64,000 nucleotides of DNA from Methanobacteriaceae archaeon (lineage in GTDB: Archaea; Methanobacteriota; Methanobacteria; Methanobacteriales; Methanobacteriaceae). How positions within the stretch are numbered: the first letter of the stretch is position 1; each line of letters begins with the position of its first letter. A model generated the notes under the pieces. The model was not told the DNA's origin. It saw only the letters and a program-made list of their open reading frames with translations, and did no database searches. This document shows positions 9,098-17,243 of this stretch, piece after piece. Location of the stretch: the NCBI GenBank assembly GCA_029219465.1, contig JAQXTL010000014.1:23443-87442 (forward strand), written 5' to 3'. A program made the position numbers and the translations under genes.

Positions 9098-9892
9098 ATG
9101 AAAAAAGCTGTTGTATTTGATAACTCAGGAACATTGATTGAGCGATATCGTGTTATTAAAAATGTTGTTACCGGAGAGTTTTCAACTGACGTTAATTCTT
9201 TGGATTTAATAGATTCTAAAGATTCACTTGTGTTGGTTGTTCTTCAATATAATACAAATAAATTTTTAGATTTAAATCAGGACACCTTAATTTGTGATGT
9301 TATCAGACAGTTTAATATTGATTTCGATATTAGTTTTTCAAAAAAACAGTTTTCCAAAGCTGAAGTTAAGGAAATTATTGATAAAGAGACTACTGCTACT
9401 GTTTCAGATATTACTGATGCTTTTGACATGTTAGGTGAAAAAATTCCACAAATGGAATTATGCAACGGTTCTGCTTTAATTTTGGATATGGATTTGGGTA
9501 TTGTTTTATACACAATTACTTCTGCTGGAGTATTTTTCCCTAAGGTTTTTGAAACAGTTGAGACATTAAAATCCAGAGGAATTGAAATTTTTATTGCATC
9601 CGGTGATAGAAAAGGAGCTATTAACAGACTTGCCAGTTTACTTGATGTACCTGAGGATAATGCCTATGGAACTGTTTCAACTAAAGGCAAATGTGAAGTT
9701 GTATCTATCTTAAAGGATGCTGGTTATAAAGTCATGATGGTTGGGGATGGACTTAACGATATTCTTGCATTTAAAAAAGCAGATGTAAGTGTTTTAACAA
9801 TAGAACAAAAAGAGGAAGTATCTGATAAATTAATGGATAAAACAGACTATATTATTGAGGATATTTTTGAAGTTGTTGATATTGATTTTTAA
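9098..9892 (+). CDS. HAD hydrolase, soluble P-type-ATPase-like phosphatase
   Basis: A 264-residue HAD-superfamily phosphatase. Motif I is FDNSGTL (7-13), which matches the D-x-S/T-G-T-L form of P-type ATPases rather than the commoner DxDGT of HAD phosphatases; motif III/IV is VGDGLND (about 215-221). The second half, from about residue 145, resembles the phosphorylation domain core of heavy-metal P-type ATPases, and no membrane helices are present. Soluble proteins of this type occur in methanogens; the substrate is unknown. ATG is close to a TATA-like element at about 9067-9075, suggesting a short or absent leader. Confidence 0.82.
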   Translation: MKKAVVFDNSGTLIERYRVIKNVVTGEFSTDVNSLDLIDSKDSLVLVVLQYNTNKFLDLNQDTLICDVIRQFNIDFDISFSKKQFSKAEVKEIIDKETTATVSDITDAFDMLGEKIPQMELCNGSALILDMDLGIVLYTITSAGVFFPKVFETVETLKSRGIEIFIASGDRKGAINRLASLLDVPEDNAYGTVSTKGKCEVVSILKDAGYKVMMVGDGLNDILAFKKADVSVLTIEQKEEVSDKLMDKTDYIIEDIFEVVDIDF

Positions 9893-9906
9893 ATTATTAT
9901 TTTTTT

Positions 9907-9937
9907 TAAGTTTTAACTTATAACTTATAACTTATAT
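9907..9937. repeat. AACTTAT tandem triplet, par-array-like motif
   Basis: TAAGTT at 9907-9912 is followed by three tandem 7-bp units AACTTAT at 9915-9935. This creates two overlapping copies of the 10-mer TATAACTTAT (9919-9928 and 9926-9935), the same word that dominates the array at 15.14-15.53 kb. It lies between the HAD gene and the leuA promoter, so it may be an outlying site for the same DNA-binding protein, or a local operator for leuA. Confidence 0.65.
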
Positions 9938-9975
9938 CAAATTTTTACCAATGAAAAATTTATTAATATTCAATT

Positions 9976-10010
9976 TTATACTTATATATTATAAAATGGC
10001 AAATGGGAGG
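9976..10010 (+). promoter_or_regulatory. leuA promoter and start-deciding Shine-Dalgarno
   Basis: A TATA-like TTTATACTTATATATT (9976-9990) is followed by GGGAGG at 10005-10010, seven bases before ATG 10017. The longer in-frame ATG at 9951 would lie upstream of the TATA box, so it is unlikely to be in the transcript. Confidence 0.7.
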
Positions 10011-10016
10011 AATACT

Positions 10017-11555
10017 ATGTCTTTTACAAATATGGAAACTCTAAAAAAAGATAATATGAATTTAGCTGATAAAATTTATATTTTGGACACAACATTAAGG
10101 GACGGTGAACAGACTCCTGGTGTTGCTTTGACTGTTGATGATAAAATTCAAATTGCTCAAAAACTTAACAATTTGGGTGTAGATAAAATAGAAGTTGGTT
10201 TTCCTGCTTCTTCACCAGGGGAAATCGAATCTGCTAAAAAAATTAAAGCAAGAGATTTGGATTCAACCTTAGTTGGTTTATCACGTAGTTTAAGAAAAGA
10301 TATTGATGCGGTAATTGATGCAGAATTAGATTATGTTCACACTTTCATTGGTACTTCTCCATTGCACCGTGATTATAAACTTAAAAAGTCAAAAGAAAAA
10401 ATCATTGACTCTGCTGTTGATACAGTTGAATATGCAAAAGATCATGGTTTAACTGTTGAATTTTCTGCAGAAGACGGTACTAGAACTGAACGTGAATTTT
10501 TATTTGAAATATTTAATGAAGTGGTTAGTGCAGGAGCTGACTTTTTAGATGTTCCTGATACTGTAGGTATATTAACACCTGCTCTTACACGTAATATGAT
10601 AACTGATATTAAAAACAATTTCAAAACACCTATCAGTGTTCATTTCCACAATGATTTCGGACTTGCTAATGCAAATACTCTAACAGCTATTGAATGTGGT
10701 GCTAATCAGGCTCACGTTACCATTAACGGTTTAGGTGAAAGAACCGGTAACTGTTCATTAGAAGAATTAGTAATGGCTCTTAAATCTGCTTATCAAATTG
10801 ATTTAGGACTTGATACTACAAGATTATACAGTTTATCCAATTTAGTTGGTCGTTTAACTGGGGTTAAAATGCCTGTTAACAAACCAATTGTTGGTGATAA
10901 TGCATTTGCTCATGAATCAGGTATTCATGTTCATGGTATTTTAAACAATGCATCAACCTATGAACCAATGTCTCCTGAGATGGTTGGTCACTCTCGTAGG
11001 ATTATTTTAGGTAAACACACTGGTGCTAATGCAGTTAGAGCTAAATTAAAAGAATATCATATTGATTTAGATGAAGAACAATTTAACAATGTTTTCAATA
11101 GCATTAAATCTTTAGGTGACAGTGGTAAATGTGTTACAGATGATGATTTAGTAGCTATTGCGATTACTGAACTTTCATCTGCTCGTGAAACACCTATTAT
11201 CATTAAAGGTTTAAGCATTTCAATGGGTGCTAATGTTTCTCCAACTGCTACTGTTAAATTAGAAATTGATGGTGTTATTAAAGAAACTGCAAGTACTGGT
11301 GTTGGACCAATTGACGCTGCTTTAAATGCTGTTCGTGATTTAATTCAAGATACTATTGATATGGAATTAGAAGAATATAACTTAGAAGCCATTACTGGTG
11401 GTACTGATGCTTTAGCAGAGGTATTTGTAGTCACTTCTGATTCTGAAGGCAATAATTCTACCGGACGTTCAACAAATCAGGACATTGTTATGGCAAGTAT
11501 TCTTGCTATTGTTGATTCTATTAATAAATTATTATTAATTAAAAGGTCCATTTAA
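10017..11555 (+). CDS. leuA: 2-isopropylmalate synthase
   Basis: Condenses acetyl-CoA with 2-oxoisovalerate in the first committed step of leucine synthesis; cytosolic, metal dependent. From the chosen start the protein has 512 residues. The TIM-barrel domain shows LDTTLRDGEQTPG near the N-terminus (Arg and Asp catalytic/metal residues), SVHFHNDFGLAN with the metal-binding H-x-H-N region, NGLGERTGN and HESGIHVHG. The C-terminal about 130 residues form the regulatory dimer domain (GVGPIDAALNAVRDLI), which AksA-type homocitrate synthases lack. Citramalate synthase is the main alternative since it also has this domain, but GFPASSPGE in the substrate region favours LeuA. Start at 10017 is supported by GGGAGG and the TATA position. 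Confidence 0.86.
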   Translation: MSFTNMETLKKDNMNLADKIYILDTTLRDGEQTPGVALTVDDKIQIAQKLNNLGVDKIEVGFPASSPGEIESAKKIKARDLDSTLVGLSRSLRKDIDAVIDAELDYVHTFIGTSPLHRDYKLKKSKEKIIDSAVDTVEYAKDHGLTVEFSAEDGTRTEREFLFEIFNEVVSAGADFLDVPDTVGILTPALTRNMITDIKNNFKTPISVHFHNDFGLANANTLTAIECGANQAHVTINGLGERTGNCSLEELVMALKSAYQIDLGLDTTRLYSLSNLVGRLTGVKMPVNKPIVGDNAFAHESGIHVHGILNNASTYEPMSPEMVGHSRRIILGKHTGANAVRAKLKEYHIDLDEEQFNNVFNSIKSLGDSGKCVTDDDLVAIAITELSSARETPIIIKGLSISMGANVSPTATVKLEIDGVIKETASTGVGPIDAALNAVRDLIQDTIDMELEEYNLEAITGGTDALAEVFVVTSDSEGNNSTGRSTNQDIVMASILAIVDSINKLLLIKRSI

Positions 11556-11721
11556 TAATATTTAATTATTTTTTTTATTTGGACTTTCTGTTTAATAATT
11601 TTTTTAATTTTATTATTTTTGTTTAATTTTTATTTATTTTTTATCTTTTTTTTGAGGTTTTTGTCAAGTTTTTTATAATTCATATGTAAAATTTTATATA
11701 CATTAATCTGCTAATATTACT

Positions 11722-12012
11722 ATGGTGACTTTAAATATGGAGAATAATACAATTTTTGTTGGCAGTAAACCTGTTATGAATTATGTTTTAGCAGTTGTTA
11801 CACAATTCAATGAAGGCAATAATGGTGTTGTTCTTAGGGCAAGAGGTAAAGCTATTAGCCGAGCTGTTGATACTGCTGAAATTGTTAGAAACAGATTTGT
11901 CCCAGATTCAGATGTTACTGATATTCAAATTTCAACTGAAGAAATTGAAAACTTTAACAATGAAAAAACAAATGTTTCTATTATAGAAATTTCAATGGAA
12001 AAGAGTGAATAA
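11722..12012 (+). CDS. albA: Alba DNA/RNA-binding chromatin protein
   Basis: A 96-residue Alba protein, an abundant nucleoid and RNA-binding protein of archaea that binds as dimers and coats DNA. Family features are the N-terminal strand-turn [18 protein letters not shown], with the lysine of GSKP being the residue that contacts DNA and is acetylated in Sulfolobus, and the central [21 protein letters not shown] helix-loop. A TATA-like TTATATAC at about 11693-11700 lies only some 25 bp before ATG 11722, so the mRNA is probably leaderless; an alternative in-frame ATG is at 11737. It is followed by its own hairpin terminator. Confidence 0.95.
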   Translation: MVTLNMENNTIFVGSKPVMNYVLAVVTQFNEGNNGVVLRARGKAISRAVDTAEIVRNRFVPDSDVTDIQISTEEIENFNNEKTNVSIIEISMEKSE

Positions 12013-12024
12013 ATACTCTTTTTA
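11999..12024 (+). terminator. terminator after alba
   Basis: AAAAGAGT (11999-12006) pairs with ACTCTTTT (12015-12022), with the T run continuing beyond the stem. The stop codon is in the loop. It separates alba from the converging PHP gene. Confidence 0.7.
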
Positions 12025-12681
12025 TTAAAATTTCTTTAATAGATTCTTCTCAAATAAATATTTTGAAAGTAAAATGTTTGAGGTTCCTTTTCCCTTAGCT
12101 TGTGTTTTTCCTTTAACAATTGCTTTTAAGACACTATCAATATCTTTTTCACAATCAATTAAACTGTAACAATCACCCACAAATTTCCAGTAGTGAGAGT
12201 CACTTGCTCCTAGTGATGGAATTTTTTTATTTTGTGATAATTTTTTTGCTTTACTGTTACAATATCCTACAATAAATCTTGCGTTTTTTGTTTCTATTGC
12301 ATCAATTTTTAACTTTTCATTTTCACTTTCACACAAAAGACCATGTCTGTAAAAACAGTAAGGATGAGGGATAATTGCTATACCCCCTAAATCATGAATT
12401 CTGTCTATTGTATCTGCAGGTGTTAGTCCTTTAGGTATTGTTTGCTCACACCCAAAACCAAGGATATGACCTTGTGTTGAAGAAATTTCTATAGATGGAA
12501 TGGCAAGTATATCTGTATTTCTAGTTTTTCTTAAAACTTCACTAGTTCCATCTACAGTATTGTGATCGCTTATTGCTATGATGTCGATATTTCTACTATT
12601 AGCTACTTTTAAAATATCATCAATTTTAGAACTTGAGTCATCTGAGTATTCACTGTGAATATGTGAATCCATTTTTAGCAT
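12025..12681 (-). CDS. PHP-domain metal-dependent phosphoesterase
   Basis: A 218-residue stand-alone PHP (polymerase and histidinol phosphatase) domain. Metal-ligand motifs are visible: DSHIHSEYSDDS at the N-terminus, AISDHNTVDG about residues 37-46, IPHPYCF near 113 and GASDSHYW near 162. Related proteins hydrolyse phosphate monoesters or small nucleotides such as 3',5'-nucleoside bisphosphates. It is encoded 5 bp downstream of the DUF1786 gene on the same strand and is probably cotranscribed with it. Substrate not determinable from sequence. Confidence 0.87.
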   Translation of the reverse strand: MLKMDSHIHSEYSDDSSSKIDDILKVANSRNIDIIAISDHNTVDGTSEVLRKTRNTDILAIPSIEISSTQGHILGFGCEQTIPKGLTPADTIDRIHDLGGIAIIPHPYCFYRHGLLCESENEKLKIDAIETKNARFIVGYCNSKAKKLSQNKKIPSLGASDSHYWKFVGDCYSLIDCEKDIDSVLKAIVKGKTQAKGKGTSNILLSKYLFEKNLLKKF

Positions 12682-12686
12682 TTATA

Positions 12687-13715
12687 TCATCCTAAGATTG
12701 TTTTAACCAAACCGATGGTACCAGTCATCATTACATCTCCACCAGGTGCAGCATGATGCCAGTCAAGGTTTGTTTTTTCTATTAGTTCTCTTTTAGGTCC
12801 GCTAACAATGACTTTTTCAAGTTTTGATATAGGATTAAGTACATGTGCACCGTGTCCGTGATCATTGTATACTTCTTCGTTGGTAATTGTACCTTCAGCT
12901 AATCTTTTAAGGTATCTTTCAAGTGATTCACCAGTTAAGCTTGAAGTGTGGTGTTCAAATACTCCCTGGATTTTTCCATCTTCAATAGTTGCTGCGGTAG
13001 TATGACCGTTACCGATGTCTATTACAATATAACTGTTTAATTTTTCTGCAACTTCATCAAAGCACATTCCAGCTATTGATGCAAATTTAGTATCCATTAA
13101 TAATGGAGTCTCATCAATTCCTTCACTTTCAACTGTTCTTTTAACAGCATTCATTCTTGTAAAATATTCAGGTAAATCTTCTAAAAATCCAAATTCCAAT
13201 GGAGAAATTGGTTTTGATATTTTTTCTCTGATTTTTTCGAATCTGAAGTCTCTGTCACCCATATTTTCATTGTATCCATGGTCTTGAACTGCAATAGCTA
13301 TTTTATCAAAATCAAATTCCAAATCATATCCTAATAAGAAATTGGATAATTGGGTTATATTTATATCTCCCATTTTGATTTTTGTATAACTTGAGTAATC
13401 TTTGGATTCGTTTGCAATTTCAATTCCATATGATTTTACCTGATCTAAATTATCACGTATAGTTCTTGCACATAATGGTTCCATTACAACAGAGTATCCT
13501 TTTTCCATATGTTTTAAGATACTTTGTTTTATTTTTCCTCCACCCATTATTTCTCCTTCAAAATAAATGTCATTTTCAATTTCATTTATCTGTTGGGAGA
13601 TGAATAAGTGAGGAGAAGGCAAAACCAGTTTAATAGAGTTTTCTAATTCCTTTTTGGTATTGTAAATCATTATGTCTTGGGTACCTGTTCCAACATCAAT
13701 AGCTAATACTCTCAT
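12687..13715 (-). CDS. DUF1786 family protein, ASKHA-like
   Basis: A 342-residue protein of the methanogen-enriched DUF1786 family, sometimes labelled pyruvate formate-lyase activating enzyme-like without a radical SAM motif; none is present here. The N-terminus LAIDVGTGTQDIMIY (4-18) and the internal YIVIDIGNGHTTAATI (about 227-242) are the two phosphate-binding loops expected of an ASKHA (actin/hexokinase/Hsp70) ATPase fold, and HHAAPGGDVMMTG closes the protein. Function is unknown. First gene of a probable two-gene operon with the PHP phosphoesterase; divergent from trpB2. Confidence 0.8.
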   Translation of the reverse strand: MRVLAIDVGTGTQDIMIYNTKKELENSIKLVLPSPHLFISQQINEIENDIYFEGEIMGGGKIKQSILKHMEKGYSVVMEPLCARTIRDNLDQVKSYGIEIANESKDYSSYTKIKMGDINITQLSNFLLGYDLEFDFDKIAIAVQDHGYNENMGDRDFRFEKIREKISKPISPLEFGFLEDLPEYFTRMNAVKRTVESEGIDETPLLMDTKFASIAGMCFDEVAEKLNSYIVIDIGNGHTTAATIEDGKIQGVFEHHTSSLTGESLERYLKRLAEGTITNEEVYNDHGHGAHVLNPISKLEKVIVSGPKRELIEKTNLDWHHAAPGGDVMMTGTIGLVKTILG

Positions 13716-13749
13716 AATTTTTCATTGTTTTTTATCATATTAATAGTAT

Positions 13750-13786
13750 AGTGTACACTTTTGTACTACAAAGCTTTATATAGTAC
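13750..13786 (+). promoter_or_regulatory. trpB2 promoter with TGTACA (TRP-box-like) sites
   Basis: The perfect palindrome AGTGTACACT (13750-13759) contains TGTACA, and directly after it TTTGTACTACAAA (13760-13772) is a second TGTAC-containing inverted repeat. A TATA box (TTTATATA, about 13775-13782) follows. In Methanothermobacter the repressor TrpY binds TGTACA boxes at trp promoters including trpB2, so a TrpY-type control is likely here. The close TATA-to-ATG distance implies a leaderless mRNA. Confidence 0.7.
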
Positions 13787-13804
13787 ATTAGAGTAACTAT
13801 TATT

Positions 13805-15106
13805 ATGGATTACAAAATTACTTTAAACTCAAATGAAGTGCCTAAACAATGGTACAATATTAATGCTGACTTGCCTGTTGAACTTCCTATGCCAAAAAAC
13901 AGTGAAGGTAGAGACCAAATTACATCTCTTCAAAAAGCTTTCACTAAAGCTGGTTTAGAGCAGGAATTTTCTCAAGAACGTTATGTTAAAATCCCTAATG
14001 AGGTTAGAAAACTCTACATGCAAATGGGTAGACCTTCTCCTTTATTCAGGGCAACTAACTTAGAAAAATACCTAAATACTCCTGCTAAAATCTACTACAA
14101 ACGGGAAGATACATCCCCAACGGGATCACATAAACTAAACTCTGCAATTCCTCAAGCATACTTTGCTAAAAAAGAGGGTGTTGAAAGACTTACTACTGAA
14201 ACCGGTGCTGGACAATGGGGTACTGCTTTATCTTTAGCATGTAACTTACTTGACTTAGACTGTACCGTTTACATGGTAAAAGTTTCTTTCCAACAAAAAC
14301 CTGACAGAAAAAATATCATGAACATCTACAACGGTAATGTTTTCGCATCCCCAAGTGAAAATACAAAAGTTGGTCGTGAAATTTTAGCTCAAAACCCAGA
14401 TCACCCTGGTTCTTTAGGAGTTGCAATTTCTGAAGCTATGGAAGAAGCATTAGAAAATGAAGAAGTTAAATACACATTAGGAAGTGTTTTAAACCACGTA
14501 ATGTTACACCAAACAATTATTGGTCAAGAATTGAAAAAGCAATTACAAATTGCTGATGAAGAACCTGACGTAATGATTGCTTGTGCTGGTGGTGGAAGTA
14601 ACTTCGCTGGTTCCTTATTCCCATTCATTAAGGATAAAATTGATGGTAAATCTGATACTCAGTTTATCGCTGTTGAACCTAGTGCTTGTCCTACTTTAAC
14701 TGAAGGTAAATACGAATACGACTTTGGTGATGTAAACGGATTTACTCCTATGCTTAAGATGTTTACCTTAGGTCACGACTTTGTTGCACCTAGTGTACAT
14801 GCAGGTGGATTAAGATACCACGGTATGTCTCCTCAAGTTTCCCTTTTAACTAAAGAAGGTTACATTGAACCTAGATCTGCTCACCAAAGAGATGTATTTG
14901 AAGCAGGTATTACCTTTGCTCGTACTGAAGGTGTATTACCAGCTCCTGAGACTACTCACGCAATTAAAGTTGCAATTGATGAAGCTATTAAATGTAAACA
15001 CACTGGCGAAGAAAAAACTATTGTTCTTAACTTCTCCGGTCACGGTATGATGGACTTAAAAGGATATAGTAGTTATTTTGAAGGTACTTTACCTAATTCA
15101 AAATAA
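13805..15106 (+). CDS. trpB2: Tryptophan synthase beta chain, type 2 (TrpB2)
   Basis: PLP enzyme of the TrpB2 branch, which makes tryptophan from indole and serine, or salvages indole, without the usual TrpA partner. At 433 residues it is longer than TrpB1 (about 400). The PLP lysine is Lys110 in PTGSHKLNS, preceded by YKREDTSPTGS; the phosphate-binding glycine loop is CAGGGSNFAG (about 260-269); GAGQWG marks the substrate region. It stands alone, not in a trp operon, which is typical of trpB2. TGTACA boxes overlap its promoter region. Confidence 0.93.
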   Translation: MDYKITLNSNEVPKQWYNINADLPVELPMPKNSEGRDQITSLQKAFTKAGLEQEFSQERYVKIPNEVRKLYMQMGRPSPLFRATNLEKYLNTPAKIYYKREDTSPTGSHKLNSAIPQAYFAKKEGVERLTTETGAGQWGTALSLACNLLDLDCTVYMVKVSFQQKPDRKNIMNIYNGNVFASPSENTKVGREILAQNPDHPGSLGVAISEAMEEALENEEVKYTLGSVLNHVMLHQTIIGQELKKQLQIADEEPDVMIACAGGGSNFAGSLFPFIKDKIDGKSDTQFIAVEPSACPTLTEGKYEYDFGDVNGFTPMLKMFTLGHDFVAPSVHAGGLRYHGMSPQVSLLTKEGYIEPRSAHQRDVFEAGITFARTEGVLPAPETTHAIKVAIDEAIKCKHTGEEKTIVLNFSGHGMMDLKGYSSYFEGTLPNSK

Positions 15107-15140
15107 TTATTTTTCTTATTTTTTTTTATTTTTTTGTTTG

Positions 15141-15528
15141 TTATAAGTTATAACTAATAACTTACTACTTATTTCTTATTACTTATAACTTATACTTATA
15201 AGTTATAACTTATTTCTATTAACAAATAACTGATAACTTATTTGTGAAAACAAATAATTTATAAGATAGAAGTTATAAAATATAACTTATATGTTAAAAG
15301 TTAGTTATGATAAGTTATTTCTTAAAACTTATTTTTTATAACTTAGACGTTTTAACTTAAAACTTAATTCTTATCCCTTAGAAGTTAAAACTGATAAGTT
15401 ATTTCCCCTAAGTTTTAATTTATAAGATATAACTTAATCCTTTTAACTTATACTGAATAACTGAAAAGTTATTCTTTTAACCCTTTAAATTTTTAAGTTA
15501 TAAGTTATCTGTGATGACTTAAAACTTA
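15141..15528. repeat. dense TAAGTT/AACTTA repeat array, centromere-like
   Basis: The 444-bp gap before the ParA gene has no coding frame but is packed with short words. By hand I count 7 TAAGTT and 12 AACTTA within 15144-15528, about one per 20 bp. Five exact copies of the 10-mer ATAAGTTATA (either strand) lie at 15143, 15184, 15198, 15204 and 15281. The copies at 15198 and 15204 overlap to form the perfect 16-bp palindrome ATAAGTTATAACTTAT (15198-15213). Spacing is irregular and both orientations occur. Position directly upstream of a ParA operon suggests a partition site or an autoregulatory operator cluster; function is inferred. Confidence 0.8.
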
Positions 15529-15550
15529 TCATATGCAGGAGAATTCTTTA

Positions 15551-16351
15551 ATGAGTGAAATTATAGCGGTGATGAATCAAAAAGGAGGTTGTGGTAAGAC
15601 AACTACTGTCGTAAATACTGCAACTTCATTAGCAGTAATGGGAAAATCTGTTTTAATTGTTGATATGGATCCCCAAGCTAATGCTACAACTAGTTTTGGG
15701 ATTGATAAGACAAAAGTAGAAAATACAGCATACGATGCTCTTATTGGAGATATAAATATTAAAAAAGCAACAATTCCTACGTTTATTAAAAATTTGTTTA
15801 TTATCCCTAGTAATATATCTCTTAGTGGAGTTGGAATGGAGCTTTCTAGACGTGAAAATTATCACATTGTCCTTAAGGAAACTCTTAAAGATGTTGCACC
15901 ATTATTTGATTACATATTCATCGATTTACCTCCTTCATTAGGTGTCATAACAGTCAATGCATTAGTAGCTTCAGATAGTGTTTTAATACCTATCCAATCT
16001 GAGTATTATGCACTTGAAGGGGTAGCTGATTTAATCAACACTATTAAACTTGTTGAAAAAAGACTTAGAAGTCCAACACCTATTAAAGGAATTCTCCTAA
16101 CCCTATATGATAAAAGGACTAGACTCAGTAAAGACGTCCGCAATGAACTTAAAAAATACTTTAGCGATTCAAACTTATTATTTGACACTATAATTCCAAG
16201 AAATATTAGATTAGCTGAAGCCCCAAGTTATGGAAAACCTTGTTTAATTTACGATCCTGAAAGTACAGGTACCAAAGCATATCTTAAATTAGCTAAGGAA
16301 ATCCTTAAAAGAGATGAAAAGGGTGAAAATAACAATAAGGGGGATAACTAA
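15551..16351 (+). CDS. parA: ParA/Soj-family partition ATPase
   Basis: A deviant Walker A ATPase of the ParA/Soj branch, which on ATP binding dimerises on DNA and moves partition complexes. From ATG 15551 it has 266 residues. The deviant P-loop KGGCGKTTT spans 11-19, including the signature lysine at position 11; LIVDMDPQANAT is the A'/switch region; YIFIDLPPSLG is Walker B; IPIQSEYYALEG is a ParA-specific segment. There is no N-terminal helix-turn-helix, so it resembles chromosomal Soj/SegA rather than plasmid ParA of the larger type. GGAG at 15538-15541 fits ATG 15551 better than the upstream ATG at 15533. TAATG overlap couples it to the next gene. Confidence 0.92.
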   Translation: MSEIIAVMNQKGGCGKTTTVVNTATSLAVMGKSVLIVDMDPQANATTSFGIDKTKVENTAYDALIGDINIKKATIPTFIKNLFIIPSNISLSGVGMELSRRENYHIVLKETLKDVAPLFDYIFIDLPPSLGVITVNALVASDSVLIPIQSEYYALEGVADLINTIKLVEKRLRSPTPIKGILLTLYDKRTRLSKDVRNELKKYFSDSNLLFDTIIPRNIRLAEAPSYGKPCLIYDPESTGTKAYLKLAKEILKRDEKGENNNKGDN

Positions 16352-17151
16352 TGGCTAGAAAAGGACTTGGAAGAGGTTTAGATGCTTTAATTCCTGAATT
16401 TTATAATGAAGATTTCGACAGTAACTCTGCACTTTCTCTTGAAGATATGCTAAGTGAAGACGAAGCTATTGATGATATTGTTCCTGAAACTACTGAGAGT
16501 AGTGAGGAAGAAGTTGTTGAAGAAGAAAACAAAGATTCAGATGAAGAATCTAGTGATGATGAAGGCACTGATATATCTGATGATACTCAAGAAGAAGTTT
16601 CAAAAGATGATGAAAGCGCAGATGAAAAATCTGGCGAAGAATCTGATGAAGAATCAGAAGAAAATGATGAAAAAGACAGTGAAGATGAGTCTTTAGATGA
16701 TGATAATGATGATGCAGAAGAGTCCGTCTCTGAAGATGTATCTGATAAAAATGATCAAAAAAATATATTCGAAAAAATAGAGGATGAAGAAAATGATCAA
16801 GAAGATATTGATGAGTCCACTGAAAGCTCAACTGAAGAGGTTGAAGACTCTGAAGATGGAGACTCTGCTAGTGATGAGAGCTCTCAGGATAATCCTGAAG
16901 ATAGTGAAGATAGCGATGAAGATATCCTCTCTACAGAAGAAATTAAAATTATGGAAAATGTAGCAGAAGTTAAAGAGATTGTTGCTAAAAATCCAAGAAT
17001 TACATTATGGTCTTCAAAATCATCTGCTGTATTTAGATATTTAAGAAAAACTGAACCTGAATTCAGTATTTCTAAAGAAGCTTCAAAGTTAATTGATGAT
17101 GCTGTCTCCAAAAAGTACCCTGAAATATGGGAATTATTTGAAGATGTATAA
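16351..17151 (+). CDS. ParA partner candidate: ParB-like N-terminus, acidic linker, C-terminal domain
   Basis: A 266-residue protein of unusual make-up. Residues 1-14 (MARKGLGRGLDALI) closely match the conserved LGRGLDAL N-terminus of bacterial ParB, the segment that contacts ParA and stimulates its ATPase. About 30-205 is an extremely acidic, probably disordered Asp/Glu/Ser-rich stretch. The last roughly 60 residues regain normal composition: a segment with ITLWSSKSSAVFRYLRK followed by a helix-rich end with KYPEIWELFEDV. I see no ParB nuclease-like core and no clear HTH. Start codon overlaps the ParA stop. I infer a partition adaptor; the C-terminal domain may bind DNA or another protein, not provable here. 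Confidence 0.82.
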   Translation: MARKGLGRGLDALIPEFYNEDFDSNSALSLEDMLSEDEAIDDIVPETTESSEEEVVEEENKDSDEESSDDEGTDISDDTQEEVSKDDESADEKSGEESDEESEENDEKDSEDESLDDDNDDAEESVSEDVSDKNDQKNIFEKIEDEENDQEDIDESTESSTEEVEDSEDGDSASDESSQDNPEDSEDSDEDILSTEEIKIMENVAEVKEIVAKNPRITLWSSKSSAVFRYLRKTEPEFSISKEASKLIDDAVSKKYPEIWELFEDV

Positions 17152-17243
17152 TTTTTTACATTAGAAATTATATTGAGTAGATTTTATTATACTTGAAATT
17201 ATACTTGGTATAATTTTCTTGATACTATTTTTTTCTATTATTT

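Noticed and set aside
9951..10016. Longer N-terminus of leuA from ATG 9951
   Set aside because: It would start upstream of the TATA box, has no ribosome site, and codes a low-complexity stretch; ATG 10017 has GGGAGG in place.
15141..15528. CRISPR array
   Set aside because: Units are 6-16 bp, irregularly spaced and in both orientations, with no constant-length spacers and no cas genes.
15141..15528. Replication origin with origin recognition boxes
   Set aside because: No Orc1/Cdc6 gene nearby and no G-rich ORB motif; the ParA neighbour makes a partition site likelier.
16550..16831. Minus-strand frame opposite the acidic linker
   Set aside because: It is the His/Leu-rich complement of Asp/Glu/Ser codons, a shadow with no ribosome site.
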